Below are positions 44,141 to 55,238 of a DNA stretch of 64,000 nucleotides, one piece after another. Origin of the DNA: Bettongia penicillata ogilbyi (taxonomy: Eukaryota; Chordata; Mammalia; Diprotodontia; Potoroidae). Under the pieces are notes generated by a model. It worked only from the letters and a program-made list of their open reading frames with translations. It searched no databases and had not been told where the DNA came from. How positions within the stretch are numbered: position 1 is the first letter of the stretch; every line of letters starts with the position of its first letter. The DNA is taken from NCBI GenBank assembly GCA_023548195.1, contig JAJHZJ010000270.1, positions 682,001 to 746,000 of the forward strand. The letters run 5' to 3'. The position numbers and the translations under genes are program-made.

Positions 44141-44559
44141 GCTTGTCCAACCATTTCCCCAGTCAGTGGCATCCACTTTGTTCCCATTTGCCTGTGACTC
44201 TGATCCTATTTCAGCATTCCCCTGAGATCATGGTGTCCCAGTGCACCTAAGTCCCTCTTAAATAGCAAGGGAATGTTCTTACAAAGTCATTCATCAACTT
44301 CACTGTAAGATGATGCCACTGAGTTGATCCAGTTAAACACAGTCCCCAAGCAAGGTCTTCCTTGTGTCAAAGCATCATCAGCATTATCCATTAAGCCAAA
44401 GGCATGCTCTTGGATATCTAGAGAAAGGCAGTGGAGGTGGGAAGTGTACCCCTTGAGTGGGATGCAAAGGCAGGAGAGATTCAGAGAGCCACTGTCTGAT
44501 GTTGTACGCCAAAAGTTCTGTGTGCAGCCAGATGGGAAGAACAGCTTATGTTTTTCCCA
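44141..44559. other. Unclassified intron
   Basis: Nothing recognised. Confidence 0.4.
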
Positions 44560-44725
44560 CTGCTTTATTTCTTTTCTTTTCCTAGTTTATTGTTGTCGTT
44601 TGTTTTTATGTTTAGGCATTTCTGGATGTACCTCTTCCTGCCCCACCCCAACATGAGCCTTCACTTATGACAAAGAAGAACAGTTAAGTGAAACTTTCCC
44701 ACACATTGACCCAGTCTGAGAATGT
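44560..44725 (-). mobile_element. LINE 3'-end fragment, old
   Basis: Shares cacttatgacaaagaagaa and the preceding C-rich block with 50335-50870. Confidence 0.5.
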
Positions 44726-44814
44726 ATGCAGCATTCCACACCTGTAGTTACCCACCTTATCATTGAACTGTGGAAGTTGCCTTTGCTCCCTTTTCTAGGA
44801 CAAAGACAGTATAT

Positions 44815-45260
44815 TATAATTATATAGTACTCAGAGTTAGAAGGACTTCAAAACACATCTCCTCCAACCTCTTCATTTATTTCGTTCATGAACAAACTGA
44901 AGCCCAAGGAGGTCATGTAACAGTGCTAGCAGCACAGAGAGCAGCACATGGTTCTCTCATATGTGGTATTTTAAAGTCTCGTCAAGCTCTTTCCTTCCAA
45001 ATATTATCTCATTTGAATCTCACAACAACCCTGGGACATAGGTCCTAATATTATTCCCATTTTATAGATACACAAACTGAGATAGACAGAAGTGACTTGC
45101 CCAGGGTCACACAGCTAGTAAGGGTCTGTGGCAGGATTTGAACTCAGACCTTCCTGTCTGCAAGTTCAGTACTCTATCCACAGAGAGCATGAGAGGCAAT
45201 ATTTGACCCAGATCCTTTCCTTCCGGAGCCAGTGTTCTTTCCTCTGTACCCCACTGGCTT
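44815..45260 (-). mobile_element. MIR/CORE-SINE cluster, antisense
   Basis: cccattttatagatacacaa, agtgacttgcccagggtcac, ggatttgaactcagaccttc. An older MIR is at 44830-44940. Confidence 0.7.
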
Positions 45261-45299
45261 CTTTCATTTTATTGTTGTCCTTATTTTTATTGTTACAGC

Positions 45300-45440
45300 C
45301 TTCATATATACGTATGTATAAATAATATATGTGTATGTATATACATATTTGTGTGTATATATAGTATATATCTATATGCATGTGTATATATATGTCGAGA
45401 GAGAGAGCGAGAGAGAGAGAGGAGAGAGGAGAGAGAGTGT
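45300..45440 (+). repeat. TATG/TA repeat followed by GA run
   Basis: tatatacatatttgtgtgta then gagagagagc-type units. Confidence 0.88.
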
Positions 45441-45519
45441 TTTTTCCCTGGTTCTGTTTTATCCACTTGTCATCAGTTCATCAGTTCTGAGTCATGCAGC
45501 ACAAGAGGAGCCGCTTGGT

Positions 45520-46130
45520 CCTGAATTTTCATCCTGGTTCTGCTATGTGTTACCTGTGTGACTTTGGGTGAGGTGTCAGTTTCCTAATCTGTAAAGTATT
45601 AGGAGAAGCTGGATTAAATCACCTTTAGTCTCTTCTAGCTTAATATCGTGTCTTATGGTACAGTAAGAGTTTAATTTCTTTTCACAAAGTGTTTTGACAT
45701 CCATTTTCTCATTTGCTTCCTAAAAGGAGGCTGTGAATCCCAGTTACCAAATTGCTTGCTTGTGCCTTCCTTCCTGACTTTAGAAAGTCCTGGGAACCAG
45801 AGGCAATCCCTTGGTCCTTGGCGTAAGAGACACCAAGATTCCAATTCGGTTTAGTTTCATTCAGTTACACAGACATCTATTAAGCACCTACCTTCTCCTA
45901 GGTCTTGAGGTTATAAAAGCAGAAACAAACATGGTTTGCCCACTTGCTGTGGAATCAGTAGAGCAAAATGGTGCTTTAACAGCCCTCTGCCAACAAGGTA
46001 TCTGCTGTGCTTATGTTAAAAGCACCCAGGATTCCTTTGATAGAGGCAACCACAAAGACAGCTTTGTTCAACAACCCTTTCATCTTTATGGATCCATTAC
46101 GCACACCAAGTGAGGCAGAAAAGAAGGAGA
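45520..46130. mobile_element. MIR and L3-like fragments
   Basis: MIR at 45535-45650 (cctgtgtgactttgggtgag). L3-like at 45855-45925 (gacatctattaagcacctac). Confidence 0.5.
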
Positions 46131-46345
46131 CAGATGCTCACCTAAGGCATTTACTGCTGTCACAGAGGGCATCCTGCTTAGGGCCCAGAAACAAACAGGA
46201 CAAGGAGAGTGGGTTGGATTACATTTGGGGGATTTTCACAACTTTTTCTACATTCCCAGGCTACCCCCTAAAACAAAAACCCACCTTCTTAATGCCAGTT
46301 TTCTTCCGTTGTGACCCTTTGTGGCTACAGATAGTGGAATGATAT
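46131..46345. other. Unclassified intron
   Basis: Nothing recognised. Confidence 0.35.
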
Positions 46346-46349
46346 CTCC

Positions 46350-46600
46350 GAAGAATCAGAATTACAGATGATTCAAAAGGCAATGGAGTTATGAAGACTT
46401 GAATTCAAATCTGGCCTCAGACATTTATTATCTGTGTGACCCTGTCAAGTCACTTAATTTATTTTTGCTTCAGTTTCCTCAATTGTAAAATGGGGATAAC
46501 ACAGTACCTACCTCCCAAGATTGTTGTATCAAATGAGACAATATTGGTGAAGTGCTTTACAAACTTTGAAGCCTTATGTGAATGTTAGCTTTTGTTGAGT
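46350..46600 (+). mobile_element. CORE-SINE (MIR/MON1-type tail)
   Basis: ttcaaatctggcctcagaca, cagtttcctcaattgtaaaa, gtgctttacaaactttgaag. Confidence 0.8.
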
Positions 46601-46654
46601 ATGATAATATGGCAAAGATTTGAGAAATCATTTGAGAGTTTCTCAAATCAATTT

Positions 46655-47000
46655 GAGAAAACAAGAAAAAAGCAAAGACACAAAACAAAAAAAAAATAGT
46701 CACCACCCTCAAGGAACTCATATTCTAATAAGGGAAGTCAAAATATAAAGGAGAACTAGAGGGGGGCAATGAGGGCAGAGTTCGAATTCTGGTGGTTGGA
46801 GGAGGAGGAGGGTGAAGTGTAGGCAGCATGGTTTAAAGGTGAACAAGACGTGACATAATGACTTGATTCTGGGAAAGATTGAGGGAAAACTCACCTATCA
46901 GAGCTCTGAGTTCCTGGGGCAGAGTTGGAGGAGAGGAGGAAAAAGATGGTCAGGGTATTAGCCCCATGTTTTGAGAATGACTAGGCATAAATTGATTGAC
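46655..47000 (+). mobile_element. L3/CR1-like fragment
   Basis: caccctcaaggaactcatat, then ggcagcatggtttaaaggt. Confidence 0.4.
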
Positions 47001-47470
47001 TAGCAAAGGACTTAGGTCAGTCATCCAATGAGGAAAAAGGATGGCCAATGGGCCGGCCAAGTCCTGCTGTGATACCTGAAGAAGGTCAGGAGCCTACAGC
47101 AAAGGCCAGTTTATTGGGTACAATCTCTATGGGGAGGGCATGGCAAGAATGGTACAGGATGAGAAGGCATGGACAGGTTGCTGTAGCCACCACTGGAGGG
47201 TGTCCCTACCTCGAAGAGGTTACAGATCAGAAAAGTTAGAGCTTCTGTTTATAAGGAGCGAAGGAAAGTTCCAAGTGAGCAGCTGGTAGATTAGCAGCTG
47301 GAATCCAGAGGCTGGGTGATGGAATGGAAAGCTCAGGTCTAGAAGCTAAAAAGTTAAAAAATTCATGTGGAGTGTAATAATAGAGGGGATTCTTAAATTT
47401 ACATGGGTCCCAGAGATCCCTCCTTGCTCTGAGCTTCTGTCATTCCAAACCCTAGATTTCTTGTTACCCC
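47001..47470. other. Unclassified intron
   Basis: Nothing recognised. Confidence 0.4.
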
Positions 47471-47952
47471 TATTTTATGTTTAGCTATGTGATATTGGGC
47501 AAATCTTTTTGCCCTGGGCCTCAGTTTCCCCATCTGTTAAATTATGGGGTTGGAATGCAGACTCTTCACCATCCCCTTAGTTCTTAACACACTCTGATTC
47601 CAAAGTTGTCATTGCTACTCTGCCCCCTTCTTCATGTAATTTCGTTGCCTTACTTTCTATTCTGTAAATTGACTCAGGTTGAACGAAATGGTTCCTAAGG
47701 TACCTTTCAGTTCTAAATGTCTCTGATGCTAAGAAGTGATGGCTCCCTCCTTTTTTTCTCTCCTAGCTCTTTGTTTGGACCTCTTCTTGCTATTTAGAGT
47801 TCCTGCCTTGTATTTGTTACCTCTATATGTTTCTTATCCTGATGGATCATAAGCTCCAGCATCTGCAGGGTAGTGATAATGTCTTATTCATCTTGTTTCC
47901 CCTATAGTGCTTTGTAAGGCATAGTCATTTAATAAACATTGATTTAGTTCTC
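47471..47952 (+). mobile_element. MIR fragments then L2 3' end
   Basis: MIR at 47480-47580 (gggcctcagtttccccatct) and 47660-47740. L2 at 47755-47952 (gatcataagctccagcatct, then catttaataaacattgatt). Confidence 0.65.
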
Positions 47953-48970
47953 TCAAGACTGTCCCCTCCCTGGGGGTCTCCAGGCAATGGCTGGTACACG
48001 ACTTGTCAAGAATGTTATAGACGTTGTTATCCTTGTGCAAGAATAGCCTTCAGGGTCCCTTACAACTCTGAGCATCCCTTATGTAGATTCTTTTATCCCT
48101 TAGGGCTACCCTGCCATGGTCTGTTTAAGGCATCTTTCATTTATCTCCTCACAGAATCATTAGGGTCCTGGAAGAGTAGAGACTGGGACAGGAGAAAGAG
48201 GGTGGGAATTTTCCTGCTTTAAGAAATCATGGAACAGCTTATTCTAGGAAATGACCCTCAGCCTAAAGGCTCGAGGGCATTAGGACCATCATTGCCTTGT
48301 TCACAAGACAGACCCCATAGTATAGAGGTTAGAAAGAGCTGAACCTGGAGTCAGGAAGATCTAGATTGGAACTCCATCTTTCACACTTACCATGCAGAGA
48401 AGCTAGTAAGTGTCTAAGACCCAGTTTGAGCTCAGGTCTTCTTGACTCCAATGCCAATGTTGAGGGTGTCTGCCATGTTCCCGTTATTTCAGGGTGTTCA
48501 TGATGTCACCATTGTCTTAGGGGATCCTAAACTATCTTGAGCCAGTGGGAGGATGGGCAAAGCTGGGCAAGGGGCTGTGTAATCTATGGATTATATAATC
48601 GTGTTGTGATACACACCAAATTCTGGCAAATAGGAATGGATATGACTCTGACAGAGAGCCATTTGCATGTCATCCAGGCTGTGTGTATTTAGCATTCAAG
48701 GTCCTGTGCCAGATTGTGGGAATGTTTTTTTCTTTCTGTAATAGTCTTGAAATTCGGACAGGAGGAGTACAAAGACAGGATTTTTTTCATCACTAACCTA
48801 TTAATTCACTCAGGCTTTTATATTTTTCCCCCTCCCTTCTCAAGAGGCTTTGAAGTCTTAGATTTCGGGATGACCTTTAGGAAATGAGAGAGGTCCATCA
48901 TCCTAACCAGCTTAGCTGTGGGGGAGGACCTCTACAGTCAGAGGCAGTGACCCCTGGAGAATGGTAGGGG
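47953..48970. other. Mostly unique intron with MIR traces
   Basis: MIR-like at 48030-48110 and 48310-48460 (ctggagtcaggaagatctag). 48480-48970 is repeat-poor. Confidence 0.45.
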
Positions 48971-48974
48971 TGAT

Positions 48975-49400
48975 GGGGTTCTAAGTGGCTCAGTGGATAG
49001 AGTGCTGGACCTAGACACAGGAGGTCATGGTACCCTGGACAAATCATTTCATCTCTTTCAGCCTCAGTTACCTCATCTGTGAAATGGGCATCATAATAGC
49101 ACGTACCTCCCAGAGTTGTTGTAAAGATTAAACGAGATAATGTTTGTAAAGCACTTATAAATGCTAAAGGGAGTAGGGGTGCAGGGAGTGTCTATGGGTC
49201 AGTCCATTTCATGACACAGTAGATCAAGTCCTGGACTTGGAGTTAGAAGCTGAAACCTTAGGTGGGCCACTGACTCTCTGTGTAATGTCACACAAACCAC
49301 TTAACCTCCATGGACCTCTGTTTACTCAACTGTCAAATGAAGAGGGTTGAACGCCATGATTTCTAAGCTCCCTTCCAGCCCTAAAGCTCAAGTCCTCTGG
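48975..49400 (+). mobile_element. CORE-SINE and MIR
   Basis: SINE at 48975-49180 (gtggctcagtggatagagtg, ctcccagagttgttgtaaag). MIR at 49205-49395 (catggacctctgtttactca). Confidence 0.75.
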
Positions 49401-50335
49401 ACTTTGGCATTGGCAAAGACCTCTGGCAAGGTTAGCTTTTCTGTTCTAATACGTGGTTTCCCCTTTTCTGGGATGCAGGCTGAAATTCTGAGCAGTGCAG
49501 TTATACAGGTCACTTCCTCCTTCTCTTTCCTCCCCACATTCCAGGTTCCCCTTTATATCTCTCCTACCTGAACAAGCCACTTCAGACCTGATTCCTCCCC
49601 CACCCTCATCCCTTGTTATTAAGTAAGAATTGACTGAGAGCAAGGATCCCTCTAGGCCACTGTGCTTTCCTCCTCGTCCTCCTAGCCTTTCCACGGGCTC
49701 TGAGCAGAAATTCTGGGCTCTCACAGGCCTTCAGTGGCCTCCCATTAACTCTAGTTTCCTTGTCTGGCCTGGTATTTTTCTTGGATTAGGAGTTGTTCTG
49801 CAGAGCCTCCTGTCTAATGAGCAGCTTTCATGTTCAGAAACAAAGGGCAGGCAGCAGCTCCAGGCAACTTCCCTGTTTAATACCCAGCTTTCAGCAAAAA
49901 TACTAGGTGTCTGTACTCTGCACATTCAAGGAAGGGGAGGGAGAAGCAGCATGTTGGGGCTAGTGAAATGTTGTCTCCTAGACCCAATGGTAGTGGAGAA
50001 GAGCCTTGAGAATCAGCTGAAGTGGGGGTGGGGAGGGGGAAGCTATGGGCTAAGGTATTCTTTGATATCTTTCAGCAGCAAAAAGTGTCCTCTTAGATCT
50101 ATAGCAGGAGAAGTGACAGGCTGTAATAGACAGAATATTAGACATGGAGACCATGTGTTCAGATGCCATCTCACACTACTAGTAATATGACCACTGAACT
50201 GATCAGTATCCTCATCAACAAAATGGAGATGACAATATTGTCTTTGTACCTGCCTCAAGGGCTAGGATATGGATCAACTGAGTTGATGTGCAGCATTTTA
50301 CAAATGTTGAAAAGTTAATCCAGTGATGTGTTTTT
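49401..50335. other. Mostly unique intron, L2 and MIR traces
   Basis: L2-like bit at 49720-49780. Decayed MIR at 50115-50310. The 186-codon frame at 49630-50190 starts with TTG and runs through these repeats, so it is not treated as coding. Confidence 0.45.
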
Positions 50336-50870
50336 TTTCATTGCTAGGTTTTGTTTTTATATTTCCTTCATTTCCACCCTTTCCCACCTAAAGAACCATC
50401 ACTTGTGACAAAGAATAAAAAAAAGAGAGAGAGGGCTAAGAAAATAGCTCAGCAAAGCTCCCCAACACATCATTCAAGTTCAGTAGCATCTGCAGTTTTT
50501 CCCACCTGTTATCCCCCACCTCAGCAAAGGAGAAAAAGAAGCTACATCTTCTCATCTCTTCTTGGCCCACATTGGTCATAACAATTACAGAGCATTCAGT
50601 TTGGGTTTTATGCTTCCTGGTATTCTTTCCCTTTATGCTGTTGCAGTCGATATGTTGGTTTTCCTGGTTCTGCTTCCTTGATTACATCAGTTCATGTGAG
50701 CCTTCCCATGTTTTTCTATAGTCTTCATATTTATTGCCCTTTAGAGTGAAGGAATATTTTGTTACATTTACTTAGAGCAGCTTTTTTAGCTATTTCCCAA
50801 TTGACAGGCATGTCCTTTGTTTTTCATTCTTTGCTCCTGTTAAAACGAATGTGACATATTTATTAGTCAT
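50335..50870 (-). mobile_element. LINE (L1-type) 3' fragment, old
   Basis: Antisense. Cacttgtgacaaagaataaa near the left; towards the right, cctggttctgcttccttg, tcatgtgagccttcccatg and ttcccaattgacaggcatg, which are diverged forms of blocks in the L1 copy at 17735. Confidence 0.6.
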
Positions 50871-50889
50871 ATCACAGTTGACATGTGCA

Positions 50890-51060
50890 CATATAATAGT
50901 AGCTTGTATTTATAAGTACCTGGAAGTTTCAGACTACCTCTGTGAGGTAAGTAGTACCAGTATTATTACATCTATTAAGCGATTGCATTGCCCAGGGTCA
51001 TGGAGTGAGTAATTGGCTGAGCCAGGACTTAAATCCTGCTTTCTTCATATCCAGTTCAGA
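50890..51060 (-). mobile_element. MIR, antisense
   Basis: gcattgcccagggtcatgga, then gagccaggacttaaatcctg. Confidence 0.6.
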
Positions 51061-51865
51061 TTCCTTCCACTATAATAGACCTTTTCATGTGCGAGAATAT
51101 TTTTCTCTGGATTTAGATTTGTACATTGCCTTCCAAAAAAAAATTTATTTTTCAATAATAAAAAGATTAAAAGTGAATAGATTGAGACCCAAAAGCTAGG
51201 AACTTCATTGTGAATCTGTGTTAGAATTTTATTGGGTATTTTAGATTTCTTTTCCTTATATGTCATATACTGTTGTGTTCATCAGTTTTATTTAATTGTC
51301 TTTCTTTGTTATAAGGGAAGGTTCAGCTATATTTGGGAAGTGATTATATTAAATTAGGCACCAAGTTTTAAAAGGACAAATGAAGAAATGACAGTCCCTG
51401 TTGTAGGCTGACTCCTGCAATGTCCTCAGCAGCCAGAGAGTATAAAAAGTGGGATGAGAGTATCTCATAAGGAACTTCTCCCAATGTTGCCCTGTCCTTG
51501 CAGCATATATTATTGATGTACTCTTGATTCATGGGACAGCAGTTCTGCCTTTAACCTCTAGTAAATTAAGCAAATATATCTTTAACCTGTGCCTCCTTCT
51601 ATAGGGGATCCCTCCCACATATCAGAGCCAACTTTGGAATGTTTTGGCATTGCATGGGTTCCAAGAGAGGAGATAGATTGATCATCACTGGCCCCCATCT
51701 TTTTCTTATCAGGCATCTCTAGGGTGATAACCTTAAAATGAATCTTGGGGTCATAGACTGAGAGCCAAGGGACCTCACACACTTAGAGACTTTTCTAGTT
51801 CCTCTCCTTTCTCAACATGAGTCCCTTCCCTCTGAGATTATCTCCAATTAACCTTGCATATATGC
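51061..51865. other. Unclassified intron with a weak LTR-like patch
   Basis: 51395-51580 contains agagagtataaaaagtggga followed by cctttaacctctagtaaatt, loosely LTR-like. No boundaries are visible. Confidence 0.35.
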
Positions 51866-52035
51866 TGATAGCATGTAGCTATTTGCATGCTATGTTTGCA
51901 TTTTTTATAGATGAAGAAATGGAGGCATAGTTCCTGTTGAGGGTCACCTAGATAGTAAAGTGTCTGAGGTATGATTTGAACTCAGGTCTTCCTGCCTCCA
52001 AATCCAGGACCCTATCTACTACACCATGCTGCCTC
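51866..52035 (-). mobile_element. MIR, antisense
   Basis: atagatgaagaaatggaggc, then gatttgaactcaggtcttcc. Confidence 0.65.
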
Positions 52036-52640
52036 TAAATATAATGAAATTATAATCTTTATCCTTAAAGAACTTCGGTTCAACCAGAAATATGGGCATT
52101 TGTGACTGGAGATGGCTCCCGGAGCACATATAAATGCATCCATGGTAGCATCAGCTCTCACTTTGGCTGTTATCTGTGTCGTCCTGTCTAGGCTGAGACG
52201 TACATGGGCTTCAAACTTGTTTGGGTAGTGGAGGAAGTTGGGAATATGAGATTAACATCGGCAGCAGGTTTTTAGCTTCTCCTCCCCAATCTACATAGCA
52301 GGCAATCTTTTATTATGTAATAATAACTCTTCATCCTGACTCCAAATCCAGCAGCCTAGTGAGAGCTTAGGTGACAGTAAGAGAGACAAGCCCCATGTGA
52401 ATTACAGGGTACAGTTTTAAACACACCGTCCTTCTAGGGAAGATATTGATCAGTATGGAGTGTCCAGAGAAAGACACCGAGGAGGTAGTGTGATGTTTGA
52501 CTCGCTTATTACTGTTTTCTCATTTCTTATCAGCTCTCTTGTGAAGTCTCCAGGTAAATGACTAATGCCAGTCCCCAGTCCAAAGAAAGGACCCATCCAA
52601 ATGGTGGTTACCTCGTCTTTGGAATGCCAGAGTTGGATCA
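52036..52640. other. Unclassified intron
   Basis: Nothing recognised. Confidence 0.4.
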
Positions 52641-52870
52641 AACTGCTATTTACCTTCAAAGAGACAGTTTATTTGATAGGAACTGGATGTGTGATTTCAT
52701 TGATCGAGGGAAGTCCCTGATGGAGAAGAAACTCCCCCTACCAATACGAGTTAGCATTTTCTAGTCTTAGAGAGCGCCTGGTGCAGTGAAAGTTTCCATG
52801 CTTTGCCTAGGGATATGTATGAGAAACGGACCTTGAACCCAGGCTTTCCTAGCTTTGAGCATGCACTGTT
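52641..52870 (-). mobile_element. Old SINE (THER/MIR-like), antisense
   Basis: gtgatttcattgatcgaggg then ctccccctaccaatacgag and a MIR-like minus core (accttgaacccaggctttcc). The same first block occurs at 58470-58560 and 60410-60480. Confidence 0.55.
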
Positions 52871-52914
52871 CTGCGCTACTGCTGGAGGAGGATACTACCA
52901 GAGGAAGGTGGAAC

Positions 52915-53725
52915 CTGGCACAGAGTGGGCATTTAATAAATGCAAGTTGACTGACTGACTGACACAACAAAGCTCCCAAAATAAGCACAGGTCTGACCAT
53001 GTCCTTCCCCTTCTCTAGAGTCCCTGTACTTTCAACCAAGCATCTGACTCTAACGTCTTCAGCCTTACATCTCATCAGTCTCCTTCACTCATTCTAAAAA
53101 TGAGTCAGAGTTGATTCATAGCTTTCCCCAGGCTGGATATGCCATCTCCCACCTACAGGCATAGGCACAAGGCATCACCCAAGGGTGCAGTATCCTCTCT
53201 CCCAATTTCCATCTCCCACAATCTTTCTTTTTCCCACACACCTTTCTCTGTGAAGGCTCTTCTGATTCTCCCCCTTATGCTCCCACTCACCCCAGTTGTT
53301 AATGCTCCCCCCCAGCCACATTTATTTATGTGTGTATGGGTCTCCACCCCAGTAGAATGTAAGTTTGTGGCGGTTGGGAGCCTGGGATTTTCCTCCTTTG
53401 GGTCTCCCACACTTGGCGTAGCATTTTGCATGCAGGAGTTGGCTTGGTGAACTTAATACTTGTTTCATCAAACTCCTTTCCCACCCTCTTTTCAACTTTC
53501 ATATCCCACCTTCTACAGGAATCCTTTCCCAATCTATTTACTTTGGGTATTCTCTCGATTGCTTATTTCCAGCTTATCCCCTGTATAGCTAGTTTATACG
53601 TTAAGTGTTTGCATATTGTCTCTCACATCTGGCTATGGGTTCCTTTGGGGCAGGGAGTTCTTTCTTATCCCTGGTACTTAGCACATAGTAGGTGCTTAAT
53701 AAGTGTTTATTGACTTAAGTAATTT
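52915..53725 (+). mobile_element. L2 fragments, sense
   Basis: Three segments end in L2-type motifs: ggcatttaataaatgcaagt at 52929, agtagaatgtaagtttgtgg at 53352, and acatagtaggtgcttaataa at 53683. Confidence 0.7.
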
Positions 53726-54279
53726 AATACAAAAAAGAGCATGTGTCCATGGAGGCCTTGAGAGAAAATAGCCTGGATTTAGAGGCCTGTGAGTGGTTTT
53801 GATTTGGATGGAAGAAACTTGGGCCAGCTGCCTGGAAGTAAGGAGAGAAGTGTCTGCTGCTGAAGATTTATGGTGGGTGGGAACATTCTGGCCCTGCCAC
53901 AGTCACTTTCAAAGTTGCCTTGTGACAGGTTGACAGGCTGTGATTTCTCCTTCAAGTTGCAGCAACCAGGAAGCGAGCTCCTTCCCCCATGCGTACTGTG
54001 CTCCCTCCAGACCCAGGAAGGTCAGGCAGAATTCCTGTGGTATCTGAGGGCTCTAGGGTGTAAATGCCCCTTCCGTGGCGGCCCCCAGGCAGAGGGGATA
54101 CCGAATCAGATAAAGAATGGCCTTTCCTAACTCCTGGAATCTTTCATTAATAGCCTCCTCATGGGGCAGAAGACTGGCTAGTCCCTCCTCTATTCCTTGG
54201 CTCAGGAAGCCCATCTATGTTTTTTCCAGAAAAAAATATAAAATGGAAAGCATGAATTTCTTAGATGAGCTTCAAGAAG
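53726..54279. other. Unclassified intron
   Basis: No repeat recognised. Confidence 0.4.
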
Positions 54280-54385
54280 CAGCATTACACAGTAGATGGA
54301 ACATCCGATTTAGAGAAGACTCAGGTTCAAATGCAGACTCAGACATTAGCCGTGCAATGCTGGGCACTTAATCTGAGCAGCTGGT
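54280..54385 (+). mobile_element. MIR-type SINE, 5' half (split by HAL1)
   Basis: Degenerate CORE-SINE head and core (acacagtagatggaacatc, then ttcaaatgcagactcagac). Its continuation (cctactttccagggtggttg and the following tail) lies on the far side of the HAL1 at about 57440-57535. Confidence 0.7.
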
Positions 54386-54402
54386 AAAAAATGGGTATCC
54401 CA
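54386..54402 (+). repeat. HAL1 target-site duplication, left copy
   Basis: AAAAAATGGGTATCCCA immediately precedes the HAL1 5' end. The A-run at its 5' side fits a TT|AAAA-type L1 endonuclease nick. Confidence 0.92.
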
Positions 54403-55238
54403 GGGGGCGGAGCCAAGATGGCGGAGTAGAAGGACGCACATTTACGAGCTCCGAGCCCACAACCCATGGAATTGAGGTAAAAGGAGATCCCCATAAATTC
54501 TGAATCTCTGCAGGGGGTGCATAAACATAGGGGAAGAGATTTCTGTTCCACTGAACCGTGGAGAGCCGTCCCCGGGGTCCATCGCACTCCGGAAAGTGGA
54601 CCCCACCCCCACCCCTGGCCGTGGCCCCAGAGAAGCTGACCGGAGCAGGCTTCAGAGAGGAAAGCTCCGGGGGAAGCTCCGGCAGCCGGGAAAGTCCCTC
54701 CGCCCACAGAAGCTACAGGTCAGTAAGAAAGAAGGCTGCGATAGGGGAGGGGAGCGGAACTTTTCCGTGACTCGGGCCCCCTCGGGAGGAAGCGGCGGTG
54801 GCAGAGACGGGGGCAGGAAGCGGCGGAGGCAGAGGCATGGGCGGGCGGCTGAGGCGGCAGCGGCCCGGGACTCAGGAATCCCCCAGCAGCAGGTAGGATC
54901 TTCAATACTGAAGGTCTTTCCAACCTGAGGGAGCCGAGCAGGGGAGACGGCCCTGCCCCGCCCTGCTCTACTGCTGAACGCCTCTGAATAAAACCCCCAA
55001 GGGAGCTGAGTACAGCAGGCGGGGCCCCCCACCCCGCCCCCACCCGCTCCGTTCCTGAAAGTCTCTGCAGAAAGCCCCTGAGGGCCCAAGCTTAGGAGGC
55101 GGCCCTGCCCCCACCCCTGCGCCAGAACTAAAGCTTGCCGCGGGAAAGCGCATTTGAATCTCAGAGGCCAAGCACTAGCTGGGCGGATCCAGGCGGGGGT
55201 GGAAAGGAATCTCAGAAGTCAAGTAACTGGCTGGGAAA
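54403..55238 (+). promoter_or_regulatory. HAL1 5' UTR / internal promoter region
   Basis: GC- and CpG-rich leader upstream of ORF1 that starts with a GCCAAGATGG motif resembling a YY1 site. Such a site at the 5' terminus is known to set L1 transcription starts. It holds an upstream ATG-rich purine/GC segment and then degenerate repeat units (54906-55123). It is the most CpG-dense stretch in the window. It is probably the sense promoter and could initiate transcripts into intron 2. Confidence 0.7.
54906..55123 (+). repeat. Degenerate monomers in HAL1 5' UTR (about 3 units)
   Basis: Three diverged units at about 54906-54968, 54969-55050 and 55051-55123 share the order CTGAA..GTCT..TGC..AAACCC..GAGGG.GC..AG..AGG and then a GGCCCTGCCCC-type block. 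The antisense HAL1 has only one such unit, at about 8757-8850. The arrangement resembles the promoter monomers of rodent L1s. Confidence 0.65.

Noticed and set aside
43909..44250. Ile/His/Pro-rich frames of about 100 codons
   Set aside because: Translations of the TCCA/TCTA tetranucleotide repeat.
49630..50190. 186-codon frame on the + strand
   Set aside because: Starts at TTG, crosses old L2 and MIR remnants, and has no splice sites or recognisable domain.
51395..51580. Second LTR
   Set aside because: A TATA-like patch only; no boundary, duplication or clear U5-type end could be defined.
54339..55171. Several Gly/Pro/Arg-rich frames on the - strand
   Set aside because: GC-rich HAL1 5' UTR read backwards; no conservation with the other copy's frames.
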